In this document: piece by piece, positions 62,158-64,000 of the stretch
How the letters are laid out: every line of letters starts with the position of its first letter
How positions within the stretch are numbered: the stretch's first letter is position 1
DNA from: Geodermatophilus sp. DSM 44513
GTDB taxonomy: Bacteria; Actinomycetota; Actinomycetes; Mycobacteriales; Geodermatophilaceae
Reading direction: 5' to 3'
Assembly: GCF_032460525.1 (NCBI RefSeq)
Contig: NZ_CP135963.1
Location: 930,001 to 994,000 of the forward strand
DNA length: 64,000 nt
Translations under genes and position numbers: made by a program
The notes under the pieces: model-generated
Databases searched by the model: none
What the model saw: the letters and a program-made list of their open reading frames with translations, nothing else
What the model was told of the DNA's origin: nothing

Positions 62158-63495
62158 ATGAGCGACCGGACCGTGCAGCCGGGTGCCACCTGGACCACCG
62201 CGGACCGCCGCCGCACCCGCCGGGCCGCGCTGGCCGGCGGGGTCGGCACGCTGATCGAGTACTACGACTTCAGCCTGTACGGCTACCTGGCGGTCGTCCT
62301 CGCGCCGCTGTTCTTCCCCAGCGAGGACCCGGTCGTGTCGCTGCTGTCCGCGCTCGCCGTCTTCGGCACGGCCTACCTCATCCGCCCGCTCGGCGGCATC
62401 GTCTTCGGGCACCTGGGGGACCGGTACGGCCGCAAGCGGGCGCTGCTGGCCACGCTGGTCTGCATGGGCGTGGGCAGCACCCTGATGGGCGTGCTGCCCA
62501 CCTACGCCCAGGCGGGCGTGTGGGCGACCGTGCTGCTGGTCCTGGTGCGGCTGCTGCAGGGCTTCTCCGCCGGCGGTGAGGTCGGTGGGTCGGCCACCTT
62601 CATCTCCGAGTCGACACCGCGGCACCTCAAGGCGACCTACGGGGCCTTCACGCCGCTGGGGTCGACCGGTGGCTTCGCGCTGGCCGCGGCGGTGGCCGGC
62701 ACCACCACGGCGCTGACCACCGACGCGCAGATGGACTCCTGGGGCTGGCGGGTGCCCTTCCTGCTGGCCCTCCCGCTGACGCTGTTCTGCCTCTGGGCCC
62801 GCACGCGGGTGGAGGAGACCCACGACGGCGGCAGCGGCCACCAGGAGCACTCGCCGGTCGGCCACGTCTTCCGCCGGCAGCCCCGGGCGCTGGCCCAGGC
62901 GACCGCGATCAGCGCCGCCACCAACGGGACCGCCTACATCGGGCTGACCTACCTGAGCATCCACCTGATCACCCGGCTGGGGTACGAGCCGGCGCCGGTC
63001 TACTGGATCGCGACCGCGGCCATCGGCATCTCGGCGCTGTGCATGCCCCTCGGCGGGCTGCTCGGCGACCGCATCGGCCGGGTGCGACTGGCCGAGATCG
63101 GGTTCGTCGGCTACCTCCTGCTGACCTACCCGATGATGGCGCTGATGGACGACGGCCTGGCCGTCGCCGCCCTCGCCTACCTGGTGATCATGCTGAACAC
63201 CGTCGGCGCGCAGGTGGGCGCCTACACCCTGCTGCCCCTGCTGTTCGACCAGCGCTCGCGCTACACCGGGGTGGCGATGGGCTGGAACCTCGGCGTGATC
63301 ATGGCCGGCGGCACCGCGCCCTACCTGGCGGTGTGGCTCATCGAGCGCACCGGCAACGAGCTGGCGCCCGCCTTCTTCGTCATCGTGGTGAGCCTGGTCG
63401 GGCTGGCCGCGCTGGCCTCGATCCGGCGGAGCTCGCTGCAGCGGGTCGAGCACGGCCACGACCGGGAACCGGCCGGCGCCGTCGGACGCGGCTGA
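62158..63495 (+). CDS. MFS transporter, metabolite:H+ symporter (MHS) family
   Basis: 445 residues, 12 TM segments. MHS signatures GTLIEYYDFSLYGYLAVVL, GHLGDRYGRKRALL and RLLQGFSAGGEVGGSATFISES. It shares family with the transporter at 17220 but not close sequence. Substrate unknown (carboxylates or osmolytes expected). ATG at 62158 with ggaggg before it; an upstream ATG at 62112 is in frame but less well placed. Confidence 0.9.
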   Translation: MSDRTVQPGATWTTADRRRTRRAALAGGVGTLIEYYDFSLYGYLAVVLAPLFFPSEDPVVSLLSALAVFGTAYLIRPLGGIVFGHLGDRYGRKRALLATLVCMGVGSTLMGVLPTYAQAGVWATVLLVLVRLLQGFSAGGEVGGSATFISESTPRHLKATYGAFTPLGSTGGFALAAAVAGTTTALTTDAQMDSWGWRVPFLLALPLTLFCLWARTRVEETHDGGSGHQEHSPVGHVFRRQPRALAQATAISAATNGTAYIGLTYLSIHLITRLGYEPAPVYWIATAAIGISALCMPLGGLLGDRIGRVRLAEIGFVGYLLLTYPMMALMDDGLAVAALAYLVIMLNTVGAQVGAYTLLPLLFDQRSRYTGVAMGWNLGVIMAGGTAPYLAVWLIERTGNELAPAFFVIVVSLVGLAALASIRRSSLQRVEHGHDREPAGAVGRG

Positions 63496-63555
63496 GACCG
63501 CAGCACGGCCCGCCCCGACGCGGACCCCGCGACCCGGCCGACGCGGCCGGCAGGC

Positions 63556-64000
63556 TCACCGTGCCAGGGTCAGCCGGACCGTGTCCGGGCCGGCGTCCGA
63601 GGCGGCCCAGCCGCCGCCGGGGGTCCACTCCGAGCCGGCGAAGGCCACCGACGCCAGCCCCAGCCGCTCGGCCTGCGCGACCGCCCAGGTCGCCGTCGGC
63701 CAGCCGGCGGCCGGGTCGACCTCCACGGCGCCGAACCGCTCGGTGGTGGTCGCGCCGAGCTCCCGCTCCACCACGGCGGCGACCGCGGTGACCCGCTGGC
63801 TCAGCCGCCCGCCGGGAGCACGCGGCTCGAAGCTGCAGGTCAGCCGGCCGGGTTCGTCCGCGGTGAGGGCCGCGGTGAGCTCCTCGGCCAGCGCCGAGTG
63901 CTGCTGGTAGGCCTCCGGGAAGGCCGAGCGCTGCACGGCGTCCGCGGCCTCGGTGAGCCGGCGGGTCTGCCAGTCGCGGACCTCGACCAGGCCGTCGTAA
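63556..64000 (-). CDS. Partial hypothetical protein with lysozyme-like/transglycosylase-type region, runs off right edge
   Basis: C-terminal part of a minus-strand gene; the frame is open to base 64000. It begins YDGLVEVRDWQTRRLTEAADAVQRSAFPEAYQQHSALAEEL, a segment I associate with actinobacterial secreted or membrane proteins that carry a lysozyme-like domain. The last ~90 residues are Ala-rich. An internal GTG at 63936 is not the true start. Domain and export status must be judged from the missing N-terminus. Confidence 0.6.
   Translation of the reverse strand, partial: YDGLVEVRDWQTRRLTEAADAVQRSAFPEAYQQHSALAEELTAALTADEPGRLTCSFEPRAPGGRLSQRVTAVAAVVERELGATTTERFGAVEVDPAAGWPTATWAVAQAERLGLASVAFAGSEWTPGGGWAASDAGPDTVRLTLAR

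Overview
The window is GC-rich (roughly 70% or more in the core genes), has many GTG starts and 4-base gene overlaps, and carries mshB (mycothiol synthesis). It also has a GC-rich actinobacterial-type cysteine leader peptide, a type-B SdhCAB and spacer-separated Opp operons. This points to a high-GC actinomycete. I suspect Geodermatophilaceae or a close relative from general gene content, but that is inference. No tRNA, rRNA, CRISPR array or intact insertion sequence was seen.

Layout. Bases 1-935 hold the 3' part of ychF, closed by a classic U-tailed terminator. Bases about 1000-9350 form an accessory stretch with a less GC-biased composition at its left end. It holds a HEPN-like TIGR02391 protein, a two-gene unit of a two-TM protein and a DEDDy exonuclease, a VapBC pair, an MmcQ/YjbR protein with a start-less reading frame coupled in front of it, small hypothetical genes, a methyltransferase, an SRPBCC protein, acetyltransferases (one broken) and a phosphotransferase. 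Bases 9485-12896 are the ppsR-ppsA (PEP synthase) unit with a 21-codon upstream ORF. Bases 13073-26205 are mixed metabolism: hydrolase, Baeyer-Villiger-type monooxygenase, PRC-barrel membrane protein, MHS transporter plus CoA-transferase, SRPBCC protein, SixA phosphatase, a broken patatin, aldo/keto reductase, PspC, LURP-one and a small Usp-like protein.

Bases 26277-29773 are sdhCAB on the minus strand, with a probable leaderless start and an inverted-repeat operator. Divergent from it are a YedY-like molybdoenzyme and an FAD/NAD reductase. Bases 31298-39795 contain a CrtA-like monooxygenase, an FNT transporter, a serine hydrolase, DUF1990, the HipA-like kinase/DUF3037 pair, a Tat-exported PhoX phosphatase with a possible PHO box, and a multi-TM acyltransferase-like protein. 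Bases 39877-43540 (minus) are an assimilatory sulfate module: Rrf2 regulator, Cys leader peptide, sulfite reductase, a 55-residue zinc-ribbon protein, CysH, then a pterin dehydratase. Bases 43567-45200 hold a fused SRPBCC-Nudix protein, a P-loop kinase and CsbD.

Bases 45397-57483 hold two complete peptide ABC importer operons with near-identical promoter elements. Operon 1 is SBP-B-C-D-F. Operon 2 is B-C-(D-F fusion)-SBP. In both, stem-loops separate the binding-protein gene from the permease/ATPase genes. Bases 57568-63495 are mshB, a DUF6113-like membrane protein, a GNAT protein, fdxA, dapC (apparent CTG start), an aminoglycoside-type kinase and a second MHS transporter. A partial gene leaves the right edge.

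The least explained signals are: a 56-base stem-loop element sitting directly behind stop codons in three places; two genes each broken by a single Trp-to-stop change; the two-TM protein/exonuclease pair beside a HEPN-like protein; the cysteine leader; and the CTG start of dapC.
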